Origin: Cognatiluteimonas profundi
Lineage (GTDB): Bacteria > Pseudomonadota > Gammaproteobacteria > Xanthomonadales > Xanthomonadaceae
DNA length: 64,000 nt
NCBI RefSeq assembly: GCF_009792795.1
Contig: NZ_VKHQ01000005.1
Coordinates: 353,529 to 417,528 of the forward strand
Direction of reading: 5' to 3'
Shown here: positions 36,013 through 45,160 of the stretch, piece by piece
Layout of the letters: the number at the start of each line of letters is the position of its first letter
Position numbering within the stretch: the stretch's first letter is position 1
Translations under genes and position numbers: made by a program
Notes under the pieces: model-generated
Database searches by the model: none
What the model was told of the DNA's origin: nothing
The model's input: the letters and a program-made list of their open reading frames with translations, nothing else

Positions 36013-36192
36013 CAAGGCAGCGTTTCACCCGGGAAGTTAAGGCCAGGTGGTAGCGGCCGGAGCCGATGGCGGTCGAGCGACGGATCGCCCGTCCTGGCGC
36101 GTTGGCGCCGTCTTGACGCGTCACGACTGAAGCTCTGCAGGTGCCAGACGCCAACCGGCCGCGCAACACATGCCCACCGCTCGAGACATCCA

Positions 36193-36429
36193 GTGAACCT
36201 GATCTACTCGTCCAACCAGGCAACGGCACGCATTTTCGCCCTCTCGCAGGAACTCGCGCCGGGCGACTGGAAGTGGATCAAGGATGGCCGCGTGATCAGC
36301 GAGTACCCGCGCGCCGACATCTACAAGCTGCAGCACTGGGACGCCAACCCACGGCACGTGGACATCGATGCCGCGCTGGAGCGGGCCCGCCAGAAACGCC
36401 GGCTCGGAACGCTCATCGACTACAGCTGA
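36193..36429 (+). CDS. 78-residue hypothetical protein (GTG start)
   Basis: A soluble basic protein beginning MNLIYSSNQATARIFALSQE, with WKWIKDGRVISEYPRADIYK and an RQKRR-rich tail. The composition and conserved-looking central Trp/Lys block suggest a real gene, but the start is GTG without a strong ribosome binding site. No family is recognised. It sits alone between the divergent LprI-like gene and the amidohydrolase pair. Confidence 0.55.
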   Translation: MNLIYSSNQATARIFALSQELAPGDWKWIKDGRVISEYPRADIYKLQHWDANPRHVDIDAALERARQKRRLGTLIDYS

Positions 36430-36651
36430 CCCCGAGTCCCGCGCCAGCAATGGTCCGCTCCCGGCTCGTCCGGTTCCCGTGGGCGCGATGACCCCGGCCG
36501 ATGACGTCCGCCCGCGACGGGTCGATGACGCCCTGCACCAGGCAGCTGTTCCGTGCACCCTGTCACGCCGGTGCATGACCAACGTGGGATTGGCAGCGCG
36601 GGGCGGCGGCGCTAGGGTGCGATGTTGGTTCGTCGTTCCGCCGGGGAAATC

Positions 36652-38085
36652 ATGTCCAGACCACTGATCGCCGCGCTCGCGGCGACGCTGCTCATCGCCA
36701 ATGCGCAGGCTGCCACGTCGACGCAGACGCGGTCCGCCGACGACCCCTATCCGAGCACCTATCATCCGGTCGCGTCCGGCCCGGTTCTGATCCAGCATGC
36801 GACGGTGCTCACCGGCACCGGCACGCGCCTGGACGACGCCGACATCCTGCTGGAGGACGGCAGGATCGTCGCGATCGGCAGCCATCTGGATGCGCCGGTC
36901 GATGCAACCCGCGTCGATGGCACCGGCAAGTGGGTGACGCCAGGCCTGATCGACGTGCATTCGCACCTGGGCGTGTATTCCAGTCCCGGCGTCACCGCCG
37001 CCAGCGACGGCAACGAGGCAACCGCGCCGACCACGCCCAATGTCTGGGCCGAACATTCGATCTGGCCGCAGGATCCGGGCTTCCTCACCGCGCTCGCCGG
37101 CGGCATCACCTCGCTGCAGATCCTGCCCGGTTCGGCCAACCTGATCGGTGGCCGCGGCGTGACCTTGAAGAACGTGCCGTCGACCACCTACCAGGGCATG
37201 AAATTCCCCGGCGCGCCGTGGGGCCTGAAGATGGCCTGCGGCGAGAATCCCAAGCGCGTCTATGGCCAGAAGGGTGGACCGTCGACGCGCATGGGCAACG
37301 TCGCCGGCTACCGCGCCGCGTTCATCGACGCCGCGGACTACATCAAGAAGCACAACGCCAAGCCAAAAGCCGCGCCGAAGAAGCGTCACTGGTGGCAGGA
37401 TCCCGACACCGCGCCCGACAGCGACGCCGACACCGGCGGCAAGCGCGACCTGAAAATGGACACGCTCGCCGGCGCCATCAACGGCGACATCCTCGTGCAC
37501 ATCCATTGCTATCGCGCCGACGAGATGGCGACGATGCTCGACCTGGCCAAGGAATTCGGATTCCATGTCGCCGCGTTCCACCACGCCGTGGAGGCCTACA
37601 AGATCGCGGATCGGCTGGCCGCCGAAGGCACGTGCGCGGCGATGTGGGCCGACTGGTGGGGCTTCAAGATGGAAGCCTTCGACGGCATCCAGGAGAACAT
37701 CGCGCTGGTCGATCGCGCGCCGAACAGCTGCGCGATCGTGCATTCGGATTCGGAGGAAGGCATCCAGCGCCTCAACCAGGAAGCCGCCAAGGTAATCGCG
37801 CACGCGCAGCTGGCCGGCATCGCCATCGCGCCGGAACACGCGGTCGAATGGATCACCAAGAACCCGGCCAAGGCGCTCGGCATCCTCGACCGCACCGGCA
37901 CGCTGGAGCCCGGCAAGATGGCCGACGTCGTGGTCTGGAACGGCACGCCGTTCAGCGTCTACGCGCACGCCGAGCAGGTCTACATCGACGGCGCCCGCAT
38001 CTACGACCGCAACGATCCCGCGCGCCAGCCGCGATCGGACTTCATGCTCGGCCAGGGCGCGGCGATGACGGGGGTCGTGCAATGA
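36652..38085 (+). CDS. Exported amidohydrolase (first of a tandem pair)
   Basis: A 477-residue secreted metallo-hydrolase (signal MSRPLIAALAATLLIANAQA). The catalytic HxH is present at His103/His105 (GLIDVHSHLG). Other metal-site segments are VHIHCYRADEM, VAAFHHAVEAY and IVHSDSEEGIQRLNQE (Asp). Typical closing motifs are LGILDRTGTLEPGKMADVVVW. A Lys-rich insert (KPKAAPKKRHWWQDP) lies near residue 240. ATG 36652 has GGGGAA upstream. It overlaps the next gene by 4 nt (ATGA). Confidence 0.9.
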   Translation: MSRPLIAALAATLLIANAQAATSTQTRSADDPYPSTYHPVASGPVLIQHATVLTGTGTRLDDADILLEDGRIVAIGSHLDAPVDATRVDGTGKWVTPGLIDVHSHLGVYSSPGVTAASDGNEATAPTTPNVWAEHSIWPQDPGFLTALAGGITSLQILPGSANLIGGRGVTLKNVPSTTYQGMKFPGAPWGLKMACGENPKRVYGQKGGPSTRMGNVAGYRAAFIDAADYIKKHNAKPKAAPKKRHWWQDPDTAPDSDADTGGKRDLKMDTLAGAINGDILVHIHCYRADEMATMLDLAKEFGFHVAAFHHAVEAYKIADRLAAEGTCAAMWADWWGFKMEAFDGIQENIALVDRAPNSCAIVHSDSEEGIQRLNQEAAKVIAHAQLAGIAIAPEHAVEWITKNPAKALGILDRTGTLEPGKMADVVVWNGTPFSVYAHAEQVYIDGARIYDRNDPARQPRSDFMLGQGAAMTGVVQ

Positions 38086-39371
38086 ACCGCCTCGCGATGA
38101 CCTCGCTCGCCACCGCCCTGCTCGCCTGCTGCGCGTTCGCGGCGTCGGCGCAGGACCTGCTGATCCACAACGCGACCGTGCATACCGCGACGGCGCGCGG
38201 CACCCTGCAGCATGCCGACGTGCGCGTGCACGACGGCCGAATCAGCGCCGTCGGCATCGGCCTTGCCGCCGGCGACGCGCGGGTGGTCGAAGCCAATGGT
38301 GCGCCGCTGACCCCGACGCTGTTCGGCGGCATCACCGACATCGGACTGGAGGAAGTGTCCGGCGAGAAGAGCACGGTCGACGAATCGGTGGCGCTCGGCG
38401 ACGGCGCCAAGCACATGACGGTGCGTCCGGAATTCGACGTGACGCTCGCCTACAACCCCGACTCGGTGCTGATCCCGGTGGCCCGCATCGAGGGCATCGG
38501 CTGGACGCTGCTCGGCGCCGACAGCACGCAGGGCGGATCGATCATCGGCGGCCAGGGCGGCATCGTGCGCCTGGATGGCAGCTCCGATCCGATCGGTCCA
38601 CGCGTGTTGTTCGTCGACCTCGGCAGCAGTGCGGCCGGCCTCACCGGCGATTCGCGCGCGGCGCAGTGGATGCTGCTCGACCAGCTGATCGACGAAGTCC
38701 ACGGCCGCATCGGGCCCAATTCGCCGATGGCACTGCTGACACCCGCCGGCCGCGCCACCCTGGCGAAATACATCGGCGGTGGCGGTCGCGTCGTGGTCGG
38801 CGTCAATCGCGCCGCCGACATCCGCCAATTGCTGCGCTGGTCAAAACGCCACGACGTTCGCATCGCGATCGCCGGTGGCGCCGAGGCGTGGCGCGTCGCG
38901 CCGGGTCTTGCCGCGGCGCACGTGCCGGTGTTCGTCGATCCGCTCAGCGACCTGCCCGCGGATTTCGACCAGATCGGCGCAACGATGGAGAACGCCGCGC
39001 GCCTGCACGCCGCGGGCGTCGCGGTCGCGTTCGCGCAGTTCGGCGACGCATCGCACAACGCGCGCAAGATCCGCCAGATCGCCGGCAACGCCGTCGCCAA
39101 CGGGCTGCCGTGGGAAGACGGCCTCGCCGGCCTGACCCGCGTGCCCGCCGAAACCTTCGGCGTCGCCGGGGACGTCGGCAGCATCGCGCCGGGCAAGCGC
39201 GCCGACCTGGTGCTGTGGAGCGGCGACCCGCTCGAAGTCAGCACCGTCGCGCGCCAGGTCTGGCTCGACGGCAACGCGATCCCGATGCGCTCGCGCCAGA
39301 CCGAACTGCGCGACCGCTACATGCACCCCAACGACGGCCTGCCGCGCGCCTACCCCGACATCGCCCGCTGA
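38082..39371 (+). CDS. Exported amidohydrolase-fold protein lacking the HxH metal motif
   Basis: A 429-residue secreted homologue of the preceding gene (signal MTSLATALLACCAFAASAQD). The start of the barrel reads LTPTLFGGITDIGLEEVSG, where active family members have GxxDxHxH, so both N-terminal metal-ligand histidines are missing. The C-terminal part is well kept (GVAGDVGSIAPGKRADLVLW), and VAFAQFGDASHNARK stands where the catalytic Asp segment should be. It may be a pseudo-enzyme partner of the active subunit. The ATGA overlap enforces co-expression. Confidence 0.88.
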   Translation: MNRLAMTSLATALLACCAFAASAQDLLIHNATVHTATARGTLQHADVRVHDGRISAVGIGLAAGDARVVEANGAPLTPTLFGGITDIGLEEVSGEKSTVDESVALGDGAKHMTVRPEFDVTLAYNPDSVLIPVARIEGIGWTLLGADSTQGGSIIGGQGGIVRLDGSSDPIGPRVLFVDLGSSAAGLTGDSRAAQWMLLDQLIDEVHGRIGPNSPMALLTPAGRATLAKYIGGGGRVVVGVNRAADIRQLLRWSKRHDVRIAIAGGAEAWRVAPGLAAAHVPVFVDPLSDLPADFDQIGATMENAARLHAAGVAVAFAQFGDASHNARKIRQIAGNAVANGLPWEDGLAGLTRVPAETFGVAGDVGSIAPGKRADLVLWSGDPLEVSTVARQVWLDGNAIPMRSRQTELRDRYMHPNDGLPRAYPDIAR

Positions 39372-39486
39372 CGCCGGTCATCCGCTGATCCACGTCCGCC
39401 ACTCCCTCGGAAGCTGCGGACGCCGGCACTAACGAAGGAAGCACTGCCGGCGCGCGCCACGGACGCGACCGACGACCCGGCGCTCG

Positions 39487-41124
39487 TCAGCGCGTCGGAT
39501 CCTGCATGAAGCATCCGGCCGCGCTGTACCAGTCGATCACCTGGTCCTGCGGGGGGAGCGCCAGCGAGACGAAACGCACGTTGCATTGCAGCTCCGTCTG
39601 CTCGCCGGGCATCCCGGGAATGGACGTACTCGCCGGCGCGGTGGCGCCGACCCGGCAACTCCAGTCCTGGCCGTAGCGCGTGGTGCCGGTGGTGTTGTCG
39701 ACGTTTTCGTAGGTGACGCTCCAGCCGAAGGTGTTGCCGGCGACCAGCGGGAATGGTTGTCCGACCAGTTTGTCGATGGCGACCGCCTTGATGACCCCGT
39801 CGATGACGGCGTACTGGCTGCTGGTTTTCGAGCGCATGCTCAGCGGGATGATGCCGGCCCAGGTCTGGCCGGTCGCGACGGTCCTGACCAGGCCACCCTC
39901 GCCCGCCAGCACCGTGATGTCGAGCCGGCACTGGTTGCTGCCCGCCACCCGCTGCACGCTGCCGTCGGCCGTCACCGGCACGGTCTGGTTGACGATGCGG
40001 GTGCCGGAGCGATGCGCGACCTCGCCGGTGCCCACAGGCAGCTGGAAGAACGCGTCGCCTGCGACCTGCCTGCCGACGGCCTCGTCGATCGGATGATCGG
40101 GATCCGCCGCGGGCACGCTGGCGGCGCGCGCGACGGCGCTGGCGGTCTTTGTCGCCGCCTTCGCCTTCGCCTTCGTCTTCGCCGTCACTGCCGGCGCGCC
40201 GCCAGCGCGGCGCAGCCGCTTCGCCTCCAGTCGCGCGACCGGTGCATGGCTTCCCTGCGGATACGCGGCCAGGTAATCCTCGAAATCCTCGGCAGCCTTG
40301 CTCGAGGACATCCGGCGCCAGAAATCCTCCTCGACATCGTCCACGGTGCCCGATGAACGCACCGCGGGCGGTTGCGTGGCCGTGGGCGCGGCTGCCATCG
40401 CTGGCGCGACGGCATCGGTTGCCGGCGCCGGTCCCGGCGTGAAGTCCAGATCGACCTTCTTGATGCCGGAGAACGGAAATGACTTCCTGAAGTCATTGCG
40501 GCTCTTGTCAGCCTCGGCCTGGGTGTCGCTGGGGATGCACAGCGCGTCCTGCGCGTCGACGCCGTGGGTGGCGGCGGCGCGGGCGCCGAATTCCGAGGCG
40601 TAGCGGGTCAATGCCTTGAAATAGGCCATGTCGTTCATCGGCGGCATGGTCTGCACGAAAATGCCGGACGTCACCAGGACCCGCTTGTCGGTGTCGACGG
40701 AACGGCAATAGACGAATTTCGCCGCCGCGGTGAGCGGCGCCGGCGTGGTGTTGGCGTAGGTGGCCGCGCTCGGCGTCCAGTTCACGTCATGCCAGTCGTA
40801 CACATGGATGCCGAAGCTGCGCTTGCCCATGATGGCGGCAATTCTGGCCCGGGTTTCCTCGGCGGCCGCGCGCGATACCGCCGTCACGCACGTCTTGTCT
40901 CCGGCACCGCCGAGCGTGCCCACGTAGGCATGGAATTCGGAGGCGAGCGCCGTGTCCATCAGGTCCGTTCCCGGCGGCGTCGGGAACACCTGCGATACCC
41001 AGATATCCCGCTTGCCCGTGTCGTTGACCTGGCAAAAGGAGTAACGACCGCCGGTCGCGGCCTGGGCGAAGACGGACGCGGGCGCAAGACACAGCAGGAC
41101 GAATACGGCGGCGAATGCCTTCAT
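39487..41124 (-). CDS. Large secreted protein with an internal domain duplication
   Basis: A 545-residue exported protein (signal MKAFAAVFVLLCLAPASVFA). Residues 28-118 and 137-230 are two diverged copies of one domain: each begins with a Cys (SFCQVNDTGKRD / VYCRSVDTDKRV), has an EF-A stretch, a second Cys (KTCVTAVS / ALCIPSDT), an AEE/EADKSR helix and ends in D...TP. Residues 265-303 (FWRRMSSSKAAEDFEDYLAA) match a short helical motif often placed beside peptidase/TIR effector domains. A Lys/Ala-rich linker and a beta-rich C-terminal domain follow. No overall family is recognised. Confidence 0.75.
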   Translation of the reverse strand: MKAFAAVFVLLCLAPASVFAQAATGGRYSFCQVNDTGKRDIWVSQVFPTPPGTDLMDTALASEFHAYVGTLGGAGDKTCVTAVSRAAAEETRARIAAIMGKRSFGIHVYDWHDVNWTPSAATYANTTPAPLTAAAKFVYCRSVDTDKRVLVTSGIFVQTMPPMNDMAYFKALTRYASEFGARAAATHGVDAQDALCIPSDTQAEADKSRNDFRKSFPFSGIKKVDLDFTPGPAPATDAVAPAMAAAPTATQPPAVRSSGTVDDVEEDFWRRMSSSKAAEDFEDYLAAYPQGSHAPVARLEAKRLRRAGGAPAVTAKTKAKAKAATKTASAVARAASVPAADPDHPIDEAVGRQVAGDAFFQLPVGTGEVAHRSGTRIVNQTVPVTADGSVQRVAGSNQCRLDITVLAGEGGLVRTVATGQTWAGIIPLSMRSKTSSQYAVIDGVIKAVAIDKLVGQPFPLVAGNTFGWSVTYENVDNTTGTTRYGQDWSCRVGATAPASTSIPGMPGEQTELQCNVRFVSLALPPQDQVIDWYSAAGCFMQDPTR

Positions 41125-41319
41125 GGGAACGGGGCTCGTGAAGAATGCGTGAATATTCCCATGATCACGCCGGAGCTGGTGGGCCGTGCATCTACCGGCC
41201 TCTGCCACTCGCGTCACCAATCCAGCCGCCCGCCCGATTTTCGCCCCGCCGCAATGCGGGTTCGTCGGCGCATTCCGGCTTGCGTCGCAAACCCCGCCAC
41301 TCCCGGGCTGGCGGTCGAT

Positions 41320-42621
41320 ATGCTCGCCCCCAATCCAGCCGCATCGAGCCCATCCGTGATCAAGAGCCTGTTCTTCGTGCTGCGCATCGCGATCGCCTGG
41401 TTCCTGGTGGTCCTGTTGGCCGCCGCGATCTGGAACAACATCCCGCTGCTCGGCCAGCTCGACTGGCCGATCACGATCGCGGGCATGCTCACGATGGCCC
41501 TGGTGGTTGCCGGCGCAATGTCGCACCTGGGCCGCGTGCAGCTGATCACCGGTCGCCTCGACAAGGCCGCGCTCGCCAACCGCCAGCGCCGGCAGATCGA
41601 AATCCCGCTGGAAGCCGGCGAGGCCTTCGACCTGCTCGACGCCGCCATCCGCGAACTGCCGCGCATCGAGCAGGTCGAGAGCGCGCGCGACAGCCTGCAG
41701 GTGCGCGCCAAGGTCGGCCGCCCCGCCAACCACGGCGAGCGTCCGCTGGGCCGCTGGAACCCCTTGTCGTGGTTCGGCACGCCGCGCAACCAGTTGCTGG
41801 CGACCGTCGTGCCCGGCCATGACAGCGGCAGCGTGACCCTGATCTGCGAACCGGAAACCCCGGCATGGAGCGACTGGTTCCTGGTCGACGACGGCAGCAA
41901 TTTCGAGAATGCCGAAGCCATCACCCGCGCCATCAGCCGCCGTGTCGCCGCGCTGCGTCGCACCGAGAAGGCCGCGGCGACGCAGACCGAGACCGAGAAG
42001 GAGCTCACCGTCGCCAAGCTCAGCCTGCTGCATGCGCAGGTGGAGCCGCACTTCCTCTACAACACCCTGGCCAGCGCGCAATTGCTGGCGCGCAGCGACC
42101 CGCCGCGCGCCGACGAAATGCTCGGCCATCTCATCCAGTACCTGCGCCATTCGCTGCCGCGCACCGAGGATGAGCTGTCGACGTTGGGCGCCGAACTCGA
42201 ACGCGCCGTGGCCTACCTGGAAATCCTCAAGATCCGCATGGGCCACCGCCTGTCCGTGCAGGTCGACATCCCGGAGAACCTGCGCGCCACGCCGCTGCCG
42301 CCGATGATGCTGCAGACACTGGTCGAGAACGCGATCAAGCACGGCCTCGAGCCGCGCACCGCCGGCGGCACCGTGTGGATCCGCGCACGCCGCAACGATG
42401 ACGTGGTCGCGGTGACCGTGGCCGATGATGGCGAGGGTCTCAACGCCGGCCCCAATGCAAAGACCAGCGGCACCGGCATCGGCCTGAAGAACGTGCGCGA
42501 GCGCCTGCGCCTGGTCTACGACGGTCGGGCCGCGCTGGCCGTCGTCGCCAACTTCCCCGCCGGCGTCGCCGCGACGATCACCGTGCCGGCGGAGTTCACC
42601 AGGGACAGCCGCCATGTCTGA
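41320..42621 (+). CDS. LytS/AlgZ-type sensor histidine kinase
   Basis: A 433-residue kinase with two N-terminal helices (KSLFFVLRIAIAWFLVVLLA and ITIAGMLTMALVVAGAM), a cytoplasmic spacer, a His_kinase domain with phospho-acceptor His244 (HAQVEPHFLYNTLA) and HATPase_c (LVENAIKHGLEPR N-box; DDGEGL; GTGIGLKNVRERL). ATG 41320 is chosen; the longer in-frame extension is antisense to the secreted-protein gene. It overlaps the LytR-type regulator by 8 nt, so the pair forms one two-component system. Confidence 0.9.
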   Translation: MLAPNPAASSPSVIKSLFFVLRIAIAWFLVVLLAAAIWNNIPLLGQLDWPITIAGMLTMALVVAGAMSHLGRVQLITGRLDKAALANRQRRQIEIPLEAGEAFDLLDAAIRELPRIEQVESARDSLQVRAKVGRPANHGERPLGRWNPLSWFGTPRNQLLATVVPGHDSGSVTLICEPETPAWSDWFLVDDGSNFENAEAITRAISRRVAALRRTEKAAATQTETEKELTVAKLSLLHAQVEPHFLYNTLASAQLLARSDPPRADEMLGHLIQYLRHSLPRTEDELSTLGAELERAVAYLEILKIRMGHRLSVQVDIPENLRATPLPPMMLQTLVENAIKHGLEPRTAGGTVWIRARRNDDVVAVTVADDGEGLNAGPNAKTSGTGIGLKNVRERLRLVYDGRAALAVVANFPAGVAATITVPAEFTRDSRHV

Positions 42622-43390
42622 TGCCATCCCCACCTGCGTCATCGCCGAGGACGAAGCGCTGCTGCGCCAGGCGCTGCTCGACCAGCTCGCCCAGGCCTGG
42701 CCGCAACTGCAGGTCATCGCCGCCTGCGAGGACGGCGCCTGCGCGCTGGAAGCCATCGCCGAACACCAGCCGCACGTCGCCTTCCTCGACATCCGCATGC
42801 CCGGCCTGAGTGGACTCGACGTCGCGGCCGCCGCCGCGCAGGTCAGCCCGCGCACGCAGATCGTGTTCGTCACCGCCTACGACCAGTACGCCGTCGACGC
42901 GTTCGAGCGTGGCGCGATCGATTACCTGCTCAAGCCGATCACCGCCGAGCGGCTGGCGGCCACCGTGCAACGCCTGCAACTGCGCGCCGATCGTCCCGAT
43001 GCCGAGGCACTCGCCGCCCTGCTCGAACGCCTTGGCCGGAATCTTCCACGCGCCGACGACCCGGAGCCGCTGACCTGGATCACCGCCAGCGCGGGCCGCG
43101 AGACCCGGTTGATCCTGGTCGACGACGTTGCGTACTTCCGCGCAGACAACAAGTACACGACGGTGGTGACCGCCGACGGCGAGGCGCTGTTGCGCACGCC
43201 GATCCGCGAGCTGATGACCGTGCTCGACACCAGCACGTTCAAGCAGATCCATCGCTCGACCATCGTCAACCTCAAGGCCATCGCCGGCATCGTCCGCGAC
43301 GACAGCGGCCGCGGCACCGTGCGCCTCAAGTCCCGTCCCGAGACCCTGACCGTCAGCGCGCCCTACATGGCGCTGTTCCGCCATATGTGA
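42614..43390 (+). CDS. LytR/AlgR-family response regulator
   Basis: A 258-residue regulator: an N-terminal receiver with phospho-acceptor Asp59 (AFLDIRMPGLSGLD) and Lys in DYLLKPITAE, then a C-terminal LytTR DNA-binding domain (about residues 155-258; FRADNKYTTVVTADGEALLRTPI, FKQIHRSTIVNLKAI). It is the partner of the overlapping LytS-type kinase. Targets are unknown; AlgR-like homologues control alginate, twitching or virulence genes. Confidence 0.93.
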   Translation: MSDAIPTCVIAEDEALLRQALLDQLAQAWPQLQVIAACEDGACALEAIAEHQPHVAFLDIRMPGLSGLDVAAAAAQVSPRTQIVFVTAYDQYAVDAFERGAIDYLLKPITAERLAATVQRLQLRADRPDAEALAALLERLGRNLPRADDPEPLTWITASAGRETRLILVDDVAYFRADNKYTTVVTADGEALLRTPIRELMTVLDTSTFKQIHRSTIVNLKAIAGIVRDDSGRGTVRLKSRPETLTVSAPYMALFRHM

Positions 43391-43464
43391 CCGACACCGG
43401 TTCGCGCCGCGATCCCATTCCGCAATCCAACCGGCGCCACGCGCCGCTCCCTGCAAGGTGACCC

Positions 43465-43869
43465 ATGAACGCATTCGCCACCCTCGTCTACGTCGTCCTG
43501 TCGATGTTCGGCCTCGACCTTGGCAGCCACGTCACCGTCGACCGCATCCATGCCGACGGCACCGACACCCTCTACAGCAAGGTCGTCGCGCAACCCACCG
43601 TCACCCGCTTCGAGTGCCTGCGCAGTGCAAGCGGGCAGTGCTACTACACCCTGTATCCGCGCGACTGCGTACCGACGCCTGCACCCGCATCCGCGTCGAC
43701 CAGCAAGCGCGACCGGGACTGCCAGTCCACGCCGGTCGAGCGCTTCGCCGTGGCCACGGGCGGCAGCCGCCAGGTCACGACTGTGTCCGACCTGCGCGTG
43801 TGTGTCGGCGCTGACGCGCGCAGCGTGGGCCCGGATTGCGACCGGCCGGCTGCGGTCGCAACGCGCTGA
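43465..43869 (+). CDS. Small Cys-rich hypothetical protein
   Basis: A 134-residue protein starting MNAFATLVYVVLSMFGLDLG, which could be a signal anchor, followed by an extended region with six Cys (FECLRSASGQCYYTLYPRDC; RDCQS; RVCVG; DCDR) that suggests disulphide-bonded periplasmic folding. AAGGTG stands before the ATG. It follows the LytR-type gene by 74 bp on the same strand and may be part of that locus. No family is recognised. Confidence 0.6.
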   Translation: MNAFATLVYVVLSMFGLDLGSHVTVDRIHADGTDTLYSKVVAQPTVTRFECLRSASGQCYYTLYPRDCVPTPAPASASTSKRDRDCQSTPVERFAVATGGSRQVTTVSDLRVCVGADARSVGPDCDRPAAVATR

Positions 43870-43888
43870 ACGCACCTGCGACGCACCT

Positions 43889-43913
43889 GTGGGAGCGACG
43901 TCAGTCGCGATGG
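43889..43913. repeat. REP-like element (GTGGGAGCGACGTCAGTCGCGA)
   Basis: Matches the dispersed xanthomonad/pseudomonad palindrome GTRGGAGCGNNNTCAGNCGCGA. It lies between convergent genes. A diverged copy is at 58150-58172. Confidence 0.6.
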
Positions 43914-43923
43914 ACGCAACGAT

Positions 43924-44595
43924 CTACCAGGGCAACGCACTGCCATTGGCGTGCCAGAAACTCCCGCTCTGCTCCAGGGTCAACGCATCCAGCCGCGCGA
44001 CCAGCTGCTTCGCCGCGTCCGTCGGCGTGACATCCCCGCTGCCACCGACCATGTCGGTGGCGACATAGCCCGGATGCAGCAACACCACCGCGATCCCGCG
44101 CGGCTTCAGGTCCACCGCCAGCGACTTTCCGATCGCATTCACCGCAGCCTTCGACGCGCGATAGCCGTAATACCCGCCGGAGCCGTTGTCGGCCACCGAT
44201 CCCATGCGGCTGGTGATGATGCCGACCTTGCCGCCGTCGCCCAGCCGATCGCGCAAGGCCTGCGCCACGCGCAGGGGTCCCAGCGCATTGACCTCGAACT
44301 GCCGGCGCATGCTGTCGAACCCGGCCGCGTCAATCGTGCCCAGCGATTCCTTCGCCAGGATGCCGGCGTTGAGCACCAGCGTATCGATGCGCACATCGGC
44401 CAGGCGCTGCGCGAGCGCATCGACCGCTGCGCCATCGGTGACGTCGACGCCCGCCTCGACCTGCGCACCGGTCTTGTCCAGCTCCGGACTGCCGTGGCGG
44501 CACACCGCGATGACGTGGTCGCCGCGCGAAGTGAATTGCTGCGTCAGCGCCAGGCCGATGCCGCGATTGGCGCCGGTGATGAGGATGTTGGCCAT
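43924..44595 (-). CDS. Short-chain dehydrogenase/reductase
   Basis: A 223-residue classical SDR. The NAD(P)-binding motif is ITGANRGIG (TGxxxGxG), the structural motif LVLNAGIL, the active-site Ser lies near IITSRMGS and the catalytic YRASK (YxxxK) follows YYGYR. LLHPGYVATDMVGG is typical of the C-terminal half. The substrate is unknown. ATG 44593-44595 is selected at the Rossmann fold. Confidence 0.92.
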   Translation of the reverse strand: MANILITGANRGIGLALTQQFTSRGDHVIAVCRHGSPELDKTGAQVEAGVDVTDGAAVDALAQRLADVRIDTLVLNAGILAKESLGTIDAAGFDSMRRQFEVNALGPLRVAQALRDRLGDGGKVGIITSRMGSVADNGSGGYYGYRASKAAVNAIGKSLAVDLKPRGIAVVLLHPGYVATDMVGGSGDVTPTDAAKQLVARLDALTLEQSGSFWHANGSALPW

Positions 44596-44801
44596 GTCGT
44601 CGATCCGTGCGGGGAGGAGGATGAATGGCGGTGACACGCGTCGGAGTCAAGGGGAACCGGCGCAGATCCGCGGCCCGACCGTGCGCGCAAGCGCGTCAGC
44701 CGGTGTTCATCGGATGGCGTCTGCCTTCACGCCGGGCTGCTGATTCCCGCGCCTAGGCTGCGCGTGTCCGTCCAGCAAGCGCGCGAGCGAAGGGGCCATC
44801 C

Positions 44802-45104
44802 ATGCGCCATCAAACGCTCATGCTCGGAATCATCGGCTGCATCTCGGCGCCGCTGGCGTGCGCGCAGGATCGCGACGCTGCGACTGCATCCGGAGCCGGC
44901 GACACGCAGTCCCATGCCGCCGTCGCAAAATCGCACAAGCCGCTGAGCCCGATCGGCCGCGCCATGGCCGACCTGCTGCGTGCCGCGGCGCAGGCGCCCG
45001 CGCCAAAGGACGCGGACGCGGCACCGCCCAAGGCCGGACCGGCAGCGACCGATACCATCGCCGCCGCCAAGCCTGCCCAAGCCGACCAGGTCGCCGTGCA
45101 CTGA
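44802..45104 (+). CDS. Small secreted Ala/Pro-rich protein
   Basis: A 100-residue exported protein (signal MLGIIGCISAPLACAQD, cleaved near ACA). The mature part is disordered and Ala/Pro/Asp/Lys-rich, with one short amphipathic segment (LSPIGRAMADLLRAAAQ). GAAGGGG precedes the ATG by 5-6 nt. Function is unknown. Confidence 0.6.
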   Translation: MRHQTLMLGIIGCISAPLACAQDRDAATASGAGDTQSHAAVAKSHKPLSPIGRAMADLLRAAAQAPAPKDADAAPPKAGPAATDTIAAAKPAQADQVAVH

Positions 45105-45160
45105 CGGACGTCGCCGGCTTACGCCGGCTTGCCTGCGACAGTCGTATCCAACGCGGATGT

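Noticed and set aside
36930..38081. Upstream extension of the second amidohydrolase
   Set aside because: The frame overlaps the first amidohydrolase and lacks its motifs; the signal peptide starts at 38082.
39487..42873. A 1128-residue open frame on the minus strand
   Set aside because: The true gene starts at 41124 with a signal peptide; the upstream part is antisense to the LytS-type kinase.
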